Assembly (NCBI GenBank): GCA_963662035.1
Contig: CAVLDO010000017.1
Location: 1-39,284, forward strand
DNA length: 39,284 nucleotides
Direction: 5' to 3'
DNA from: Equibacterium sp963662035
GTDB lineage: Bacteria; Bacteroidota; Bacteroidia; Bacteroidales; UBA932
This document shows, one piece after another, positions 25,015 through 34,023 of this stretch; the first letter of the stretch is position 1; the number at the start of each line of letters is the position of its first letter. The translations under genes were made by a program, and so were the position numbers. The notes under the pieces were generated by a model. The model saw only the letters and a list, made by a program, of their open reading frames with translations, ran no database searches and was not told the origin of the DNA.

Positions 25015-25944
25015 TTACCAGCCCTTGCGGATATTGTCTGCAACCATCGACACCAGTTTCTTGACGGAACTCGTACTGGCCCAGGCGCTGTGCGGCGAGA
25101 AACGGAAGCGCTCCGGGTGCCTGAGCCGCAGCAGAGGGCTGTCGGCGGGCAGGGGTTCCTCGGCAAAAACATCCAGCGCCGCTCCGGCTATGATTCCCTC
25201 ATCGACTGCGTGCGCAAGTGCAGCTTCGTCCACTATGCCGCCTCTGCCAAGGTTTAGGAGCACGGCGCTTTGCTTCATCATCGAAAGCTGCTTGGCTCCT
25301 ATCAGATTCTTCGTGCGGGAATTGAGCGGAGCGTGGATGCTCACTACGTCAGAGCAGACAAGCAGCTCCTCCAGGCTCAGGCTCGGATAGTCTGTGTTGT
25401 GGGATGTGCCGGAAGTAGAGAAGTACACCACCCGCATCCCGAATGCGGTTGCGATGGAGGCTACCCGCGTGCCGATGGTTCCCATTCCGATGATGCCCAT
25501 AGTCATGCCACGAAGTTCGACCGCCGGATGGGTGACGTCTGTGAATATGCCGCTGGCGCTGTACCGCCCGCTCTTGACGCAGGCATCGAGATAGGGCGCG
25601 TTGCCCAGAAGCGAGAGCAGATGAGTGAATGTAGCCTGCGATACGGCGTCGGTGGAGTAGCCGGCCACATTGCGCACTATTATCCCCCGCCGCTCCGCAG
25701 CATTGAGGTCGATATTGTTAACTCCGGTGGCGCACTCGCAGACAAGCCGCAGCTTCGGGGCGCGGGAAAGCAGTTCATCGTCCACCAGAACCTTGTTTAC
25801 CATCAGCACATCACAGTCCCCCACCCTCTCCAGGGCCTCTTCACGGGTGCTCGTGTGGTAGGGGATGAACTCTCCCAACTGGTGTATCTCGTCCAGCGGG
25901 GCATTTCCCAGAGTGGACGCGTCGAGATATACTATTTTCATCAT
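25015..25944 (-). CDS. D-2-hydroxyacid dehydrogenase (NAD-dependent)
   Basis: The 309-aa cytoplasmic oxidoreductase belongs to the D-isomer-specific 2-hydroxyacid dehydrogenases. The Rossmann motif is IIGMGTIGTRVASIA (about 147-161). The catalytic arginine is likely in LNLGRGGIVDE, the glutamate in DVFAEEPLP, and the histidine in SPHSAWAS. The N-terminal half carries the lid domain with NKVLVDDELLSRAPKLRLV. The substrate cannot be fixed; glycerate, hydroxypyruvate or a similar small 2-oxoacid is likely for this length. Two consecutive ATGs can start it. It is 176 bases downstream of thrC and may be an independent unit. Confidence 0.9.
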   Translation of the reverse strand: MMKIVYLDASTLGNAPLDEIHQLGEFIPYHTSTREEALERVGDCDVLMVNKVLVDDELLSRAPKLRLVCECATGVNNIDLNAAERRGIIVRNVAGYSTDAVSQATFTHLLSLLGNAPYLDACVKSGRYSASGIFTDVTHPAVELRGMTMGIIGMGTIGTRVASIATAFGMRVVYFSTSGTSHNTDYPSLSLEELLVCSDVVSIHAPLNSRTKNLIGAKQLSMMKQSAVLLNLGRGGIVDEAALAHAVDEGIIAGAALDVFAEEPLPADSPLLRLRHPERFRFSPHSAWASTSSVKKLVSMVADNIRKGW

Positions 25945-26120
25945 CCAAGTATTTACCGTAAAACACTCTCCTTGTCATCGCGGTTTCGGAAAATTGCCCG
26001 GGGGAACGGATTTTCATAATCCTTCCGGCGGGTGTTGTACACCCGATCGCAGATATATGTCTGTATCTGTTATTCTGACTTGAGAGCCTGCAGCCTCACT
26101 TTTGATCTTGTGCCCCGACT
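25945..26120. other. Intergenic region between thrC and the dehydrogenase gene
   Basis: It contains one compact hairpin, CGGGTGT/ACACCCG at 26029-26045 with loop TGT, without a T-run. It could be a rho-aided terminator for thrC or a protein site. No gene is seen. Confidence 0.4.
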
Positions 26121-27404
26121 CTAAACCAGCCCGAGCAGGTAATCCTTCAGCGCCTCGGGCGTGGCGTCCATCATCCGATAGACGCGCTCTTTTTTCAGAA
26201 GACACTCAAGCGCCGGGGGAATCTCGGCCCCGTGGCCGGTGGCCTGCATTATAACCTCGCTGAACTTGGCGCTGCTGGCGGTGGAGAGCCAGAATCCGTC
26301 TATGTCATAATGCTGCGCGGCCAGGTATCCCACCGCGCTGTGGGGGTCGCTGGTGTAGCCGTACTTTCGCTCGATTTCTGCAATCGCCCAGAGAATCTCG
26401 GCATCGCTGCAGGCAAAGCCGCTCACATGGCTGCGCAAGGCGTCCAGCGAGCCGTAGAGCCACATCATCCGCTCGTAGTTGCTGGGCGCGCCCACATCCA
26501 TGGCATTGGCCACGGTGCGCACCGATGAGCGCGGAGTGTAAACCCCCGTGCGCAGATATTCCGGCACCACATCGTTGGCATTGGACGCGGCCACAAAGCG
26601 CCGAAGCGGCATACCCATCTTGGAGGCCAGCATACCGGCAGTGATGTTGCCATAGTTGCCGCTGGGCACCACAATCTCGGGCGCCTCGCAACCCGTCATT
26701 TTGCGGTACAGATACCAGCCGTAGAAATAGTAGAACGACTGCGGAATCCACCGCAGCAGATTTATGGAGTTGGCGGAGGTGATGCGCTTTCTGCCGCGCA
26801 GGTCGCAATCGGAAAACATCGCCTTGACCAGGCGCTGGCAGTCGTCGAAATTACCTCGCACCCTCAAAGGGTGGATATTGCCACCGAGAGTGGTCATCTG
26901 GGCCTCCTGCAGCGGGCTGACCTTGCCGTCGGGGTAGAGAATCACCACATCGACCCCCTCCACATTGAAGAAGCCGGAGGCAACGGCGCTGCCGGTGTCG
27001 CCGCTGGTGGCGGTGAGTATGGTGAGGTTTTCGGAAGAATTCAGCTTGCCGGCCATCCGCCCCATAAAGCGGGCGCCGAAGTCCTTGAAGGCGAAGGTGG
27101 GGCCGTGAAACAGCTCAAGCGCCGCCTTGCGGCCGTCAAAGGGGTGCATCTCGGGGGCGAAGTCGTATGCGCCGCGCACCACCTCCTCCACAGTGGCGGC
27201 GGGAATGTCATCGAATATCAGCTGCGCTATGTAGCAGGCCATATCGGCATAAGAAACGGCGGCAAGAGAGGCCACGCGCTCCATATCCACCTGCGGGATT
27301 CTCTCGGGCACGAACAGGCCGCCGTCGGGGGCCAGCCCCAGAAAAGCGGCGTCCTGCACCGAAAACAGCTTTTTGTCTGCGTCTCTGGTACTGTAGAACT
27401 TCAT
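26121..27404 (-). CDS. thrC: Threonine synthase
   Basis: The 427-aa pyridoxal-phosphate enzyme converts O-phosphohomoserine to threonine. MKFYSTRDADKKLFSVQDA is the usual start of the E. coli/fungal-type enzyme. The lysine that binds the cofactor is K107 in FHGPTFAFKDFGARF, and the phosphate-binding TATSGDTGSAVASGF segment is intact. It starts 4 bases after the thrB stop, so thrB-thrC is an operon. No aspartokinase/homoserine dehydrogenase gene precedes thrB, unlike the thrABC layout common in relatives. Confidence 0.97.
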   Translation of the reverse strand: MKFYSTRDADKKLFSVQDAAFLGLAPDGGLFVPERIPQVDMERVASLAAVSYADMACYIAQLIFDDIPAATVEEVVRGAYDFAPEMHPFDGRKAALELFHGPTFAFKDFGARFMGRMAGKLNSSENLTILTATSGDTGSAVASGFFNVEGVDVVILYPDGKVSPLQEAQMTTLGGNIHPLRVRGNFDDCQRLVKAMFSDCDLRGRKRITSANSINLLRWIPQSFYYFYGWYLYRKMTGCEAPEIVVPSGNYGNITAGMLASKMGMPLRRFVAASNANDVVPEYLRTGVYTPRSSVRTVANAMDVGAPSNYERMMWLYGSLDALRSHVSGFACSDAEILWAIAEIERKYGYTSDPHSAVGYLAAQHYDIDGFWLSTASSAKFSEVIMQATGHGAEIPPALECLLKKERVYRMMDATPEALKDYLLGLV

Positions 27405-27408
27405 TGGG

Positions 27409-28353
27409 CTACAGGCTTAAATTGAAATCTTCAAGAGTGCGGGCGCCCCGGTTCGAGACCTTTGAGACATAGATGTTGGAGTCTATGTTGTATTGGGCAA
27501 AATGGGATTTCATCACCTCCCCGACCTTGTCGGCAAGCGTCATATTCTCGCACAGGGCAAACACCGACGGGCCGGCTCCCGAGATGTTCATAGCCAGGGC
27601 GCCCACTGCCAGCACCTTGCGCCGCAGCTCGTCAAAGCCGGGGATGAAGTGCTTGCGGTAAGGCTCCACCACCACATCTTTCATAGAGCGGCCGATGAGC
27701 GACACATCGCCCTCTGCAAGGCCCGCCACCAGTCCGGCGACGTTGCCCCACTGCTTCACGGCCAGCCTCAGCGGGATATCCTTGGGCAGCACCTCGCGCG
27801 CCTCGCGGGTGGAGACCATAATCGCGGGATGAGCCACCGCGCAGCAGAACCTGCCCGGCACCGGGAGGCGCACCACATCCAGCGGGTCATATCCGCGCAG
27901 CAGCACCACTCCGCCCAGAATCGCCGGGCCCACGTTGTCGGCGTGGGGCGTGCCGCCGCTGATGAGTTTCTCCCCCTCCATCGCAAATTCCACCAGCTTC
28001 TCGTCTGGGAAAGGGTGGTCCAGCAGCTCGTTGAGGGCATAGACCGCCGCGGCGCTGCTGGCCGCGCTGCTGCCGATGCCGCTGCCGGGGGCGATCTTGT
28101 GCTCCACCGTGACCTTGATGGCCATAGGGACGCCATACTGCGCCACAAAAGCCCTCACGGCGGGGGTTATAACATTCTGCTCAATGTCCTCGGGCAGCTT
28201 CTGCTTGCTGGTGTTCTCGATTTCGAGGCTGTCGCCCTCCCCTATTTCCACAGAGAGGACATCGCCCACGGCATCGAGGGTCATACCCATAATATCAAAG
28301 CCGCAGCCCATATTGGCCACGGTCGCAGGGGCAAAAACTCTGATTTTTCTCAT
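27409..28353 (-). CDS. thrB: Homoserine kinase
   Basis: The 314-aa GHMP-family kinase phosphorylates homoserine for ThrC. ATG 28353 is chosen: MRKIRVFAPATVANMGCGFD is the normal N-terminus, while the open frame upstream (to 28623) lies on the opposite strand of purU and is not conserved-looking. The ATP-binding motif is KIAPGSGIGSSAASSAA (about 86-102), and the C-terminal NISGAGPSVFALC motif is present. It forms a unit with thrC and diverges from purU across 79 bases. Confidence 0.97.
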   Translation of the reverse strand: MRKIRVFAPATVANMGCGFDIMGMTLDAVGDVLSVEIGEGDSLEIENTSKQKLPEDIEQNVITPAVRAFVAQYGVPMAIKVTVEHKIAPGSGIGSSAASSAAAVYALNELLDHPFPDEKLVEFAMEGEKLISGGTPHADNVGPAILGGVVLLRGYDPLDVVRLPVPGRFCCAVAHPAIMVSTREAREVLPKDIPLRLAVKQWGNVAGLVAGLAEGDVSLIGRSMKDVVVEPYRKHFIPGFDELRRKVLAVGALAMNISGAGPSVFALCENMTLADKVGEVMKSHFAQYNIDSNIYVSKVSNRGARTLEDFNLSL

Positions 28354-28374
28354 ACGGGCGAAAGTAGATTTATT

Positions 28375-28405
28375 TTTCTTCAAATGCAAGAATATTGTAC
28401 TTTTG
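28375..28405 (+). promoter_or_regulatory. Promoter of purU
   Basis: TTTC (28375-28378) is followed after 19 bases by TACTTTTG (28398-28405), a full -7 match with a one-mismatch -33. The -7 element ends 27 bases before the ATG. Confidence 0.6.
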
Positions 28406-28432
28406 CCCGCCTGAGAAGACATTTGCAAGAGT

Positions 28433-29290
28433 ATGAAAAACACCGCAATACTGCTGATCCACTGCCCCGACGTGCCGGGCATCATCGCCGAAATCTCAAA
28501 TTTCATAACCGTGAACCGGGGCAACATCGTGTACCTGGACCAGTATGTAGACCACGCCAACAACGCCTTTTTTATGCGCGTGGAGTGGGACTTGGAGGGC
28601 TTTCTGATACCCAAGGAGCGCATACAGGAGTATTTCGCGACCCTCTACGCCGGCAAATACGGGATGGAGTTCAGGCTCTACTTTGCGGAGCAGCGCCCCC
28701 GGATGTGCATATTCGTGAGCAAGATGTCCCACTGCCTCTACGATATGCTGGCCCGCTGGTCGGCCGGGGAGTGGAATGTGGACATCCCTCTGATAATCAG
28801 CAACCACGAAGATCTGCGCCCCGTGGCCATGAAGTTCGGCATCCCCTACCACGTGTTCAAGATCACTCCGGAGAACAAGGCCGCCCAAGAGGCCGCCGAG
28901 CTGGAGCTGCTCAAGTCCAACGGGGTCACCTTTATGGTGCTTGCCCGCTATATGCAGGTGATCAGCGAAGATTTCATCCGCAGCTATCCCGACAAAATCA
29001 TCAACATCCACCACTCCTTCCTCCCGGCGTTCGTGGGGGCGAAACCCTATCACCAGGCCTTTGACAGGGGTGTAAAAATAATAGGGGCGACGAGTCACTA
29101 TGTCACAAGCGAACTCGACGCCGGTCCTATCATAGAGCAGGATGTGGCCCGCATCTCCCACAAGGATTCGGTGGAATCCATCATCGCCAAGGGGCGTGAC
29201 CTGGAGAAAATCGTCCTCTCCCGCGCCGTTCAGAAGCACATCGACCGCAAGGTGATGGTCTTCAAGAACAAAACTGTGGTATTCGAATGA
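28433..29290 (+). CDS. purU: Formyltetrahydrofolate deformylase
   Basis: The 285-aa enzyme hydrolyses 10-formyl-tetrahydrofolate to formate and tetrahydrofolate, balancing one-carbon units. An ACT domain (about 1-80, CPDVPGIIAEISNFI) is followed by a formyltransferase-type catalytic domain. Its active residues are N191 and H193 in NIHHSFLPAF and D229 in SHYVTSELDAGPI. The ACT domain probably senses an amino acid such as glycine or methionine. It is a single gene with its own promoter, and its stop abuts the GH31 stop on the other strand with no gap. Confidence 0.96.
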   Translation: MKNTAILLIHCPDVPGIIAEISNFITVNRGNIVYLDQYVDHANNAFFMRVEWDLEGFLIPKERIQEYFATLYAGKYGMEFRLYFAEQRPRMCIFVSKMSHCLYDMLARWSAGEWNVDIPLIISNHEDLRPVAMKFGIPYHVFKITPENKAAQEAAELELLKSNGVTFMVLARYMQVISEDFIRSYPDKIINIHHSFLPAFVGAKPYHQAFDRGVKIIGATSHYVTSELDAGPIIEQDVARISHKDSVESIIAKGRDLEKIVLSRAVQKHIDRKVMVFKNKTVVFE

Positions 29291-31654
29291 TTACAGCCTG
29301 ATCTCCATCTCAAGAGACTGTGCCGTGTCGGGGTGCTCCGCCGTAAAGGTTAGAACGCCTCGGCCGTCGTATGTGAAGTCCTTGACCTTTTTGCCTGCGA
29401 CCTTCACGCTGCGGGGCTTGCGCGCCAGGGTAACCTTCATCTCATACACGCGGGAAGCATACATCCCCTCATAAGAACCCTGCACGGGATCCACCGCTAT
29501 CTTGAGGCGGCCACCCTCCTGCACATAACTGAAGCGGGTGCGGGCAATCGCCCCCTGCTCGTGGGCATAGGTGTCGCCGTCATCTTCGTAGAAGGTGTAT
29601 TCGCCGCTGCGCGCGGGCCAGATATTGAGCACGATCGTGTCCAGCGGGTTGGCATTCGCGTGCGGCGCCACTCTCTGGAAGGGGACTATCGCCCCAATGC
29701 GCACAAAGAGCTGGCCGCCGTACTGCGTCTTGTCGTATTCGGCCTTCAATGTCTCGCCTTTACTATCGATTCTGCCGTTGGTCCAGAAGTCATACCATAC
29801 GCCCTCGGGCAGATATACCTTGTCTGTAAAGGCCCCCACCAGAAAAGCGTCGCCATACATATACTCGGTGGTCATATCATCGCAATTGCGGTCGTCGGGG
29901 AACGCCATAGGCATCGGGCGCATTATAGGCTCGCTGTCAAGCGTACCCTTCAGGGCGGCGCTGTAGGTGTAGGGCACCATACGGTTGCGCAGCTGCAGAT
30001 AATTGCGGTAAATCACCTGCTCGCTCTTGGCCGCATACCAGGGCTCCTTGAATGAGTACCAGCTGTTTATCTGCATCCAAGGTATGAAACTGCCCATATG
30101 CAGACACTCAGGGCTCACCGCCACATCGCAGGAGGTGTTGATGTAGCCGCTCATCTGCAGGTTCAGCTGGTCGTAGAGCACGTTCATTCCGCCGCCGTTG
30201 TCGCCCGTGGTGGCCGCGCTGAAGTGCTGGGTGCCGACATATCCGCCGCAATAGTGGTGGAAAGATCGCTGGGGACGCTCGTCGCGGCTCATAGCCAGGA
30301 ACTGCTTGGGCAGCAGCACCTGGTTCACGCTGTGCATCTCATCGTCGGAGCGGCCGTTGTAGTATTCGCGGTAGGGATGGCGGTCGATGGTCTGCCCGGG
30401 ATCCAGCTTGAAGCCGTCCACTCCGTTGCGCATAAAGTGGCGCAGGTGGTCAAACCAGTTGCCCTCGCCCGAGAGGGGCTTTCCCTGCCCGGCGGCGAGG
30501 CGGTCCTCCTCTATCAGGCTGAGGTCGGTGTCGATATTGAGCCAAAGGGCGTTCTTGTAGCCCATCTGATGCATACGATAGAGATAAGAGCCGGGGTGCT
30601 CGATGGTAGTGGGGTTGTCGAAATACCAGTAGGGCTCGCCGGGAAACTTCTTGAAGTCCCACTTCTTGGCGGTGGTCCAGTCATAGTAGGTCTCCATCCA
30701 CTGGGGCTCCACCCACATCATATCCATCGGGTAGCCGCCGTCCATAAAGCGCACCGCCTCGTCCATAAACACAAAGGCATCGCTGTTCATATGGGGGCCG
30801 TAAGAGCAGCCGTATGCCCATCGGGGCAGCAGGTAGTTGTTGCCGGCAATGGAATGGTAGCGCTGCAGCAGGGCCAGCAGGCCGTCTCCCATCATCAGAT
30901 AGAAATCGGCGCCGGGGGCGGTATTGTAGGCAATCAGTTTGTCGCTCTGGGCCACGCAGCAGTCAAAGTAATTGAGATAGGTGGTATTGTTGAGCACGCC
31001 CCACCCTTCCGTGGTGGAGACAAACGGCGTCACATTCTCGGTGTTGGCATAGGTGGTGAAGATGCGCAGCACTTCGCCGCGGTGCTGCAGGTGGCTGCGG
31101 CTCACGCTGCCGCCGCCATAGATGCGGGTGCTGTCACCTATCGAGAAGCGCAGGGCGCTGACCCGCGTCGGGTCGGGGATGTCGCAGTTGCCCTTGACAT
31201 AGCGCTCGTTGTGGTCGCTGCCTATCACGCGGACCTCCTCGTGCAGCGGGGCGTAGCGCTCGTTATATTGCTGCGCCAGAGCCCCCAGCAGAGGTTCGTC
31301 GGCCGTGAGGTATTCCACCTTTCTTACCACAGTCCCCCCCAGCGCGTCGTCCACCGACACGGTGCCGGCCTTCTTGTCCACCGTGAGGGTGTAGGCAGCG
31401 GTGCTTATTTGGGCCTTTGAGGCGTCTTCGGTGAGCTTTGCGCCGGCATCCGGCCAATCGGTGCGGAGGATTCCGTAGCGCATCAGCAGCGACTCGGGAT
31501 ACTCTCCGCCGTCGGTTATCTGCACGCGGAATATGTCGCCGCTGCAGGCCTGCACGCGCATTTTGGCGCCGCCGTCAAGGGCAATGTCAAAAACCTGGGC
31601 CCGGGCGGCCAGGGAGAGCAGCAGCGCGGCTGCCAGCATTATCACCTTTCTCAT
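29291..31654 (-). CDS. Secreted glycoside hydrolase family 31 enzyme (alpha-glucosidase/xylosidase type)
   Basis: The 787-aa enzyme has a signal peptide (1-20, ending ARAQ), an N-terminal beta-sandwich (about 25-265), a TIM barrel and C-terminal beta domains. The GH31 nucleophile is D418 in GVDGFKLDPGQ and the acid/base is D485 in ATTGDNGGG. The family retains anomeric configuration and acts on alpha-glucosides, alpha-xylosides or alpha-galactosides; the substrate cannot be read from sequence. Its ATG overlaps the yqeY stop by four bases (ATGA), so it is translated with that housekeeping gene. No SusC/SusD pair or other glycan-use gene is near. It is likely periplasmic. Confidence 0.93.
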   Translation of the reverse strand: MRKVIMLAAALLLSLAARAQVFDIALDGGAKMRVQACSGDIFRVQITDGGEYPESLLMRYGILRTDWPDAGAKLTEDASKAQISTAAYTLTVDKKAGTVSVDDALGGTVVRKVEYLTADEPLLGALAQQYNERYAPLHEEVRVIGSDHNERYVKGNCDIPDPTRVSALRFSIGDSTRIYGGGSVSRSHLQHRGEVLRIFTTYANTENVTPFVSTTEGWGVLNNTTYLNYFDCCVAQSDKLIAYNTAPGADFYLMMGDGLLALLQRYHSIAGNNYLLPRWAYGCSYGPHMNSDAFVFMDEAVRFMDGGYPMDMMWVEPQWMETYYDWTTAKKWDFKKFPGEPYWYFDNPTTIEHPGSYLYRMHQMGYKNALWLNIDTDLSLIEEDRLAAGQGKPLSGEGNWFDHLRHFMRNGVDGFKLDPGQTIDRHPYREYYNGRSDDEMHSVNQVLLPKQFLAMSRDERPQRSFHHYCGGYVGTQHFSAATTGDNGGGMNVLYDQLNLQMSGYINTSCDVAVSPECLHMGSFIPWMQINSWYSFKEPWYAAKSEQVIYRNYLQLRNRMVPYTYSAALKGTLDSEPIMRPMPMAFPDDRNCDDMTTEYMYGDAFLVGAFTDKVYLPEGVWYDFWTNGRIDSKGETLKAEYDKTQYGGQLFVRIGAIVPFQRVAPHANANPLDTIVLNIWPARSGEYTFYEDDGDTYAHEQGAIARTRFSYVQEGGRLKIAVDPVQGSYEGMYASRVYEMKVTLARKPRSVKVAGKKVKDFTYDGRGVLTFTAEHPDTAQSLEMEIRL

Positions 31655-32118
31655 AAGTTCATAGTGGATTGGAGTGAGAGGAGAATCTTGCGCACCTTGT
31701 CGCTGATCATTTTGCCGTCGGCCTGACCTGCAAGCGCCTTGGAGGCGAGTCCCATCACCTTGCCCATATCAGCGGCCGACGTTGCGCCCACCTCTTTGAT
31801 TATCGACATCACCTTCTGCTCCACTTCTGCCTCCGAAAGCTGTTTGGGAAGATATTTCTCCATCACGGCGGCCTCCGCGAGCTCGTTCGCCGCCAGCTCG
31901 GGGCGCATCTGGGCAGAATAGATTTCCGCGCTCTCCTTGCGCTGCTTCACCAGTTTGCCTATGATTCTGATGATTTCGGCATCGTCCACCGGTTTTGAAC
32001 TTTCACTTGTCTTGGCCAGCAGAATCGCCGCCTTGATGGCGCGCACGGATGCGAGCGCCACCGAATCCTTGGCCAGCATAGCGGCCTTGATCTCCTGTTG
32101 TATCTTCTCTTCTAACAT
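31651..32118 (-). CDS. yqeY: GatB/YqeY-domain protein
   Basis: The 155-aa protein has MLEEKIQQEIKAAMLAKDSV at its start, which fixes ATG 32118, and AAVMEKYLPKQLSEAEVEQ and GKVMGLASKALAGQADGKMI further on. These are the two helical bundles of the YqeY family, related to the tail of the GatB amidotransferase subunit and thought to bind tRNA or amidotransferase components. The function is not established. It follows recJ by 66 bases on the same strand and overlaps the GH31 gene by four bases. Confidence 0.93.
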   Translation of the reverse strand: MLEEKIQQEIKAAMLAKDSVALASVRAIKAAILLAKTSESSKPVDDAEIIRIIGKLVKQRKESAEIYSAQMRPELAANELAEAAVMEKYLPKQLSEAEVEQKVMSIIKEVGATSAADMGKVMGLASKALAGQADGKMISDKVRKILLSLQSTMNL

Positions 32119-32184
32119 AGCATTATTGTATGATTGGATTTGCAGCCTGCCAAGGTAGCAATTTTCCCGCAATTGAAAGGGGCC

Positions 32185-33933
32185 TTAGAAGATATCCTCT
32201 TTGTCCTTGATATCCTTTATGCGCAGCTGGATGTTGGCAAGGCCGCGGTAGTAGTTCTCCGCTATGGAGTAGCAGATGTCAATGGGGTTGCCCTCCTGGA
32301 TGTGGGCAAAATGCTCCGACTGGTTGAAGGCGATGGCCGACATAGGCATATAGGGGCCGCCCTCCTGGATGAGCTCCAGTTTGAGATGGCCGTTGTCGGT
32401 GCCCACGCAGCGGCCGTTGCCGTTGTCATAAACCCGCTCCGACCAGAACACCGGCGAAGGGTTGCCAGGCCCGAAAGGCTGAAATTGCTTCAGCAGCCTG
32501 AAGAATTTGGGGGTTATCTGACTGAATTCCAGATACGAATCCACATTTATGATGGGGGTGAGCATCTCTTTGTTTATAACCTTGGCCACGTGCTCCTCGA
32601 ACCGGCGGGAGAACTCCCCGAAATTCTCCTCTTTCATAGTGAGCCCGGCGGCATAAGTGTGCCCGCCGAAGTTCTCAAGCAGGTCGGAGCAGGATTCGAT
32701 GGCCTCGTAGAGGTCGAACCCCGCCACGCTGCGGGCACTGCCGGCTATAAAGCCCCCCGCCGACTTGGTGAGCACAATCGTGGGGCGGTAGAAGGCCTCC
32801 ACCAGACGGGAAGCCACAATCCCCACAACTCCCTTGTGCCAGTGCGGGTTATAGACTATCGTGGATTTCTTGTTGTCGAACTCGCTGCTGTTCTTGACCA
32901 TATTGATGGCCTCCAGCGTGATTTCGCGGTCGATGCTCTTGCGCTCGTTGTTGTGGTTGTTTATCTCGTCGCCAATCTTGCGGGCGCTCTCATCGTCGCC
33001 GGCCACCAGCAGATCCACAGCCGTGCGCCCTGACTCCATACGACCCGCCGCATTGATGCGCGGCCCTATCTTGAACACGATCTCGTCTATCGTGTTGATG
33101 TGCTTGTCCAGTCCGGCCAGCTTGATTATGGAGTGCAGCCCCTTGCGCGGGTGGCTGTTGAGCTGCTTGAGACCATAGTAGGCCAGCACGCGGTTCTCTC
33201 CCGTGACCGACACGAGGTCGCTGGCGATGCTCACCACCAGCAGATCCAGCAGCTCCAGCACCTGCTCGCGGTGGATGCCGTGGGTCATCGCGTATGCCTG
33301 GGCCAGCTTGAAGCCCACGCCGCAGCCCGACAGGTCGTCGAACGGGTAGGTGTTGTCGAACCGCTTGGGATCAAGCACCGCCACTGCGGGCGGCAGCTCG
33401 CTGTCGGGCAGATGGTGGTCGCAGATTATGAAGTCGATGTCGAGCGCGGTGGCATATTTCACCTTCTCCACCGCCTTGATGCCGCAGTCCAGCGCTATTA
33501 TCAGGCTGCAGCCCTTCTCGTGGGCATAGTCGATACCCTTGTAGGAGATTCCGTAGCCTTCGTCGTAGCGGTCGGGGATGTAGTAGTCCAGAAGGCTCTC
33601 GTATGTCACCAGCTTCAGAAAGATGTACATCAGAGCCACTGCGGTGGTGCCGTCCACATCATAGTCACCGTAGATCAAGATTTTCTCCTGCCGCTTCACC
33701 GCAAGTTCTATGCGGTTTACCGCCTTCTGCATATCCTCCATCAGAAAGGGGTCGTGCAGCATACTCAAGTCGGGGCGGAAGAATTCGCGCGCCTCGTCGT
33801 AGGACTTGATGCCGCGCTGCACCAGCAGGTTGGAGAGCACGGGGTCTATGCCCAGCTCCTGAGCCAGCTGACGCACCAGCACCGGGTCGCCCGCGGGCTT
33901 CACAATCCATTTTCTATCTACGATGGGAGTCAT
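32185..33933 (-). CDS. recJ: Single-stranded-DNA-specific exonuclease RecJ
   Basis: The 582-aa 5'-3' exonuclease acts in recombination and mismatch repair. ATG 33933 (MTPIVDRKWIVKPAG) is chosen over an in-frame TTG two codons earlier. DHH-family motifs are in order: GDYDVDGTTAV (89-99), LDCGIKAVE, and CDHHLPD (171-177). The DHHA1 motif is GGHTYAAG, and the C-terminal OB-like part contains FGPGNPSPVF. Its consensus promoter ends only 7 bases before the ATG, so the message should have almost no leader. It diverges from lysS, with interleaved promoters. Confidence 0.96.
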   Translation of the reverse strand: MTPIVDRKWIVKPAGDPVLVRQLAQELGIDPVLSNLLVQRGIKSYDEAREFFRPDLSMLHDPFLMEDMQKAVNRIELAVKRQEKILIYGDYDVDGTTAVALMYIFLKLVTYESLLDYYIPDRYDEGYGISYKGIDYAHEKGCSLIIALDCGIKAVEKVKYATALDIDFIICDHHLPDSELPPAVAVLDPKRFDNTYPFDDLSGCGVGFKLAQAYAMTHGIHREQVLELLDLLVVSIASDLVSVTGENRVLAYYGLKQLNSHPRKGLHSIIKLAGLDKHINTIDEIVFKIGPRINAAGRMESGRTAVDLLVAGDDESARKIGDEINNHNNERKSIDREITLEAINMVKNSSEFDNKKSTIVYNPHWHKGVVGIVASRLVEAFYRPTIVLTKSAGGFIAGSARSVAGFDLYEAIESCSDLLENFGGHTYAAGLTMKEENFGEFSRRFEEHVAKVINKEMLTPIINVDSYLEFSQITPKFFRLLKQFQPFGPGNPSPVFWSERVYDNGNGRCVGTDNGHLKLELIQEGGPYMPMSAIAFNQSEHFAHIQEGNPIDICYSIAENYYRGLANIQLRIKDIKDKEDIF

Positions 33934-33940
33934 AATCAAG

Positions 33941-33972
33941 CAAAGATACCCCTTTATTTTATTATTGGCAAA
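33941..33972 (-). promoter_or_regulatory. Promoter of recJ
   Basis: On the minus strand TTTG (33972-33969) is followed after 20 bases by TATCTTTG (33948-33941), a complete consensus match. The -7 element ends 7 bases from the recJ ATG. Confidence 0.75.
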
Positions 33973-33980
33973 AATTACGC

Positions 33981-33988
33981 TATTTTTG
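33981..33988 (+). promoter_or_regulatory. -7 element of lysS
   Basis: TATTTTTG matches TAnnTTTG and ends 35 bases before the lysS ATG. A T-rich tetramer at 33957-33960, inside the recJ promoter, is at the right distance for a weak -33. Confidence 0.6.
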
Positions 33989-34023
33989 CCTCAAATCGCA
34001 ATTATACAGCTATACAGAATACA

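Noticed and set aside
26029..26045. CGGGTGT/ACACCCG hairpin as an intrinsic terminator or operator
   Set aside because: There is no T-run and no partner site; recorded only as part of the intergenic description.
28354..28623. In-frame extension upstream of thrB (90 codons)
   Set aside because: It is antisense to purU and covers the purU promoter. MRKIRVFAPATVANMG at 28353 is the normal start.
33100..34023. Long in-frame extension upstream of lysS
   Set aside because: It lies antisense to recJ and across both promoters. The normal LysS N-terminus begins at 34024.
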